The notes under the pieces are model-generated. The model was not told the DNA's origin. It was given only the letters and a program-made list of their open reading frames with translations, and did no database searches. A program made the position numbers and the translations under genes. Shown in pieces: positions 62,794 through 64,000 of a stretch of 64,000 nucleotides of DNA. Source of the DNA: Bacteroidaceae bacterium (GTDB taxonomy: Bacteria > Bacteroidota > Bacteroidia > Bacteroidales > Bacteroidaceae); the NCBI GenBank assembly GCA_024401225.1, contig JAKSLM010000010.1:22028-86027 (forward strand). Direction: 5' to 3'. The number at the start of each line of letters is the position of its first letter. Within the stretch, counting starts at the first letter, position 1.

Positions 62794-63783
62794 ATGAAAA
62801 AGACAATAATCAACACCATCGTAGCACTCGTCGCTACCATATTCACTACCAATGCCAACGCTCAGCAATGGAAGGACCATTGGACCGACTACCAGTGGAC
62901 CAATGGTTACGAAATGGTTTCGTCAGTCCGTCTCAACGACAATCAGGTACTGCTCGTGGCACACGGCCTGTTCGATGCTGGCTACGGCTATCTGTTCGAG
63001 ATAAAGAGTCTGGGCGACACCAACTACGACATGAAGGGCATACCAGAGTCGGCAGTAAAGTCGCGTCCACAGAATATTGACGAACTCGTGGCACACTTGC
63101 TCGACGAGAACAACTGCAATGGTGATGATGGACAGATATGGAAGCGCCGCGATGTAGGCGGACACGACATTCTCATCCGATACGGTGAAGACAACAGCAT
63201 TTCCACCGTCTACATCCCTACAGGACGCGACTTGCGAGAGGTAGCAAACGAATCCCTTCAGGAGATAATAGTAGGTTCGTACACATCGACCAAGGGCAAG
63301 AAGTTCCAGTTCAATGATGATGGCACATGCATCTTCGATGGTACTCCAAACACCTACTACATGGCAGAAGAGGGCGAATACGGCGCACCTTCGTTTCACA
63401 TCACACTCAACCGACAGATATGGGAACTTGAGCCTACCGCCGATGGCATGAAGATATACAACACGCACTTCCGCAATGATGTGGACGGCATACAGCGCGG
63501 TCGTCTGTACGCTACGCTCAAGTCGAGCAAGAACACTCCTCGCTGGGCATTCTCATCCGACCGCCCACTCATTGGCAGTACTCTCTATGAGGTCGATAAG
63601 GATGTGCTCCGACTCATGCGCAATGAGATCTATGCTCGCCACGGATACCGATTCTCGGACAAGAAGCTGCAGGCATATTTCGAGTCGTGCAAGTGGTACA
63701 AGGCCATAGATGACAATAAGTACGTTAATCTCACAGCATTGGAGACCATCAACGTAGCATTGATCAAGGCTGCCGAAAAGTAA
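62794..63783 (+). CDS. Exported YARHG-domain protein, 329 aa
   Basis: Signal peptide (cleavage after NANA). The C-terminus near 268-315 holds the YARHG domain: 'LMRNEIYARHGYRFSDKKLQ' followed by 'YFESCKWYKA'. This small extracellular domain is found in many exported bacterial proteins and may bind peptidoglycan or other surface polymers; it is not biochemically well defined. The N-terminal 250 residues are unassigned. Follows the LRR gene after 46 bp, same strand. Confidence 0.85.
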   Translation: MKKTIINTIVALVATIFTTNANAQQWKDHWTDYQWTNGYEMVSSVRLNDNQVLLVAHGLFDAGYGYLFEIKSLGDTNYDMKGIPESAVKSRPQNIDELVAHLLDENNCNGDDGQIWKRRDVGGHDILIRYGEDNSISTVYIPTGRDLREVANESLQEIIVGSYTSTKGKKFQFNDDGTCIFDGTPNTYYMAEEGEYGAPSFHITLNRQIWELEPTADGMKIYNTHFRNDVDGIQRGRLYATLKSSKNTPRWAFSSDRPLIGSTLYEVDKDVLRLMRNEIYARHGYRFSDKKLQAYFESCKWYKAIDDNKYVNLTALETINVALIKAAEK

Positions 63784-63788
63784 TCGTT

Positions 63789-64000
63789 ATGAAACTGATA
63801 TCAAAGGAGCACCCCCTATCCTACTTGCTCATCCTGGTGTTTGAGCTCATTGCCGGCATATTGTTGTGCATTGGAGGACTGGCAATCGACCTATCAATCT
63901 ACGATCCGCCAGAGGATGTGCCAAGCTTCCCAATCCCCCTCTTCATGATGTTTGCCATGGCAATCACAGCCTGTGTGATGCTCATCAGCGCAATAATCAT
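63789..64000 (+). CDS. Membrane protein, cut by window end
   Basis: ATG 63789, five bases after the YARHG gene stop, opens a frame that stays open to the end (70 codons). Two hydrophobic segments are visible, near residues 12-34 ('YLLILVFELIAGILLCIGGL') and from about 52. The family is not recognisable from this part. Confidence 0.6.
   Translation, partial: MKLISKEHPLSYLLILVFELIAGILLCIGGLAIDLSIYDPPEDVPSFPIPLFMMFAMAITACVMLISAII

Overview
The window reads as a chromosomal segment of a Bacteroidales bacterium, most likely Prevotella-like (Prevotellaceae). The evidence is SusC/SusD pairs, lipoproteins whose lipobox is followed by acidic residues, the Bacteroidetes promoter pattern (TTTG, about 19-20 bp, TAnnTTTG) before many genes, bifunctional HisB, and Bacteroidales-type gene neighbourhoods. 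No phage, insertion sequence, CRISPR array or resistance island is visible. The species is inference.

Layout. 1-12.6 kb: a polysaccharide utilisation locus on the + strand: the tail of a SusD, two fasciclin (FAS1) lipoproteins, SusC, SusD and a GH28 pectinase-like enzyme. 12.6-15.1 kb: an AspT/YidE-type transporter, translationally coupled to a DsbD/ArsG-like membrane protein. 15.2-19.7 kb (minus): a lipoprotein tyrosine phosphatase, a GH51 arabinofuranosidase and a small GlsB-type membrane protein. 20.1-28.1 kb (minus): an S41-like lipoprotein lacking its catalytic residues, two AmpG-like MFS transporters, a SpoIID-type protein without signal peptide, and an 813-residue fusion of a glycosyltransferase and a GalT/HIT-like (HxHxQ) domain. 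This looks like cell-wall fragment salvage. Its first four genes lie between two copies of a MITE-like element.

28.3-32.4 kb: queF, phoH, purC, menG and aroE. 32.4-35.0 kb: an accessory stretch with a candidate small RNA, a 22-bp-periodic palindrome array, a broken serpin gene and two small lipoproteins. 35.0-46.0 kb: tcdA converging on a long minus-strand series: hisGDCB, a GT2, a membrane protein and recR, preceded by an Lrp regulator, maf, kdsC, a DUF2520 protein and a nitroreductase. 46.3-50.0 kb: metY, cysK, panC and panD. 50.1-53.6 kb (minus): a TMEM43-family protein, a highly palindromic intergenic block with the second 22-bp-periodic array, a histidine acid phosphatase, tRNA-Thr and the SRP RNA gene. 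53.7-64 kb: dedA, ffh, folD and a series of exported or membrane proteins (DUF2207, CapA, DUF3298, LRR, YARHG) running off the edge.

The least explained material is non-coding: phased palindrome arrays, a 115-bp near-palindrome, paired elements with shared ends and different middles, promoter/terminator-bounded RNAs, and short tandem repeats reused at many loci. The best protein-level candidate for an undescribed system is the 20.1-28.1 kb cluster.
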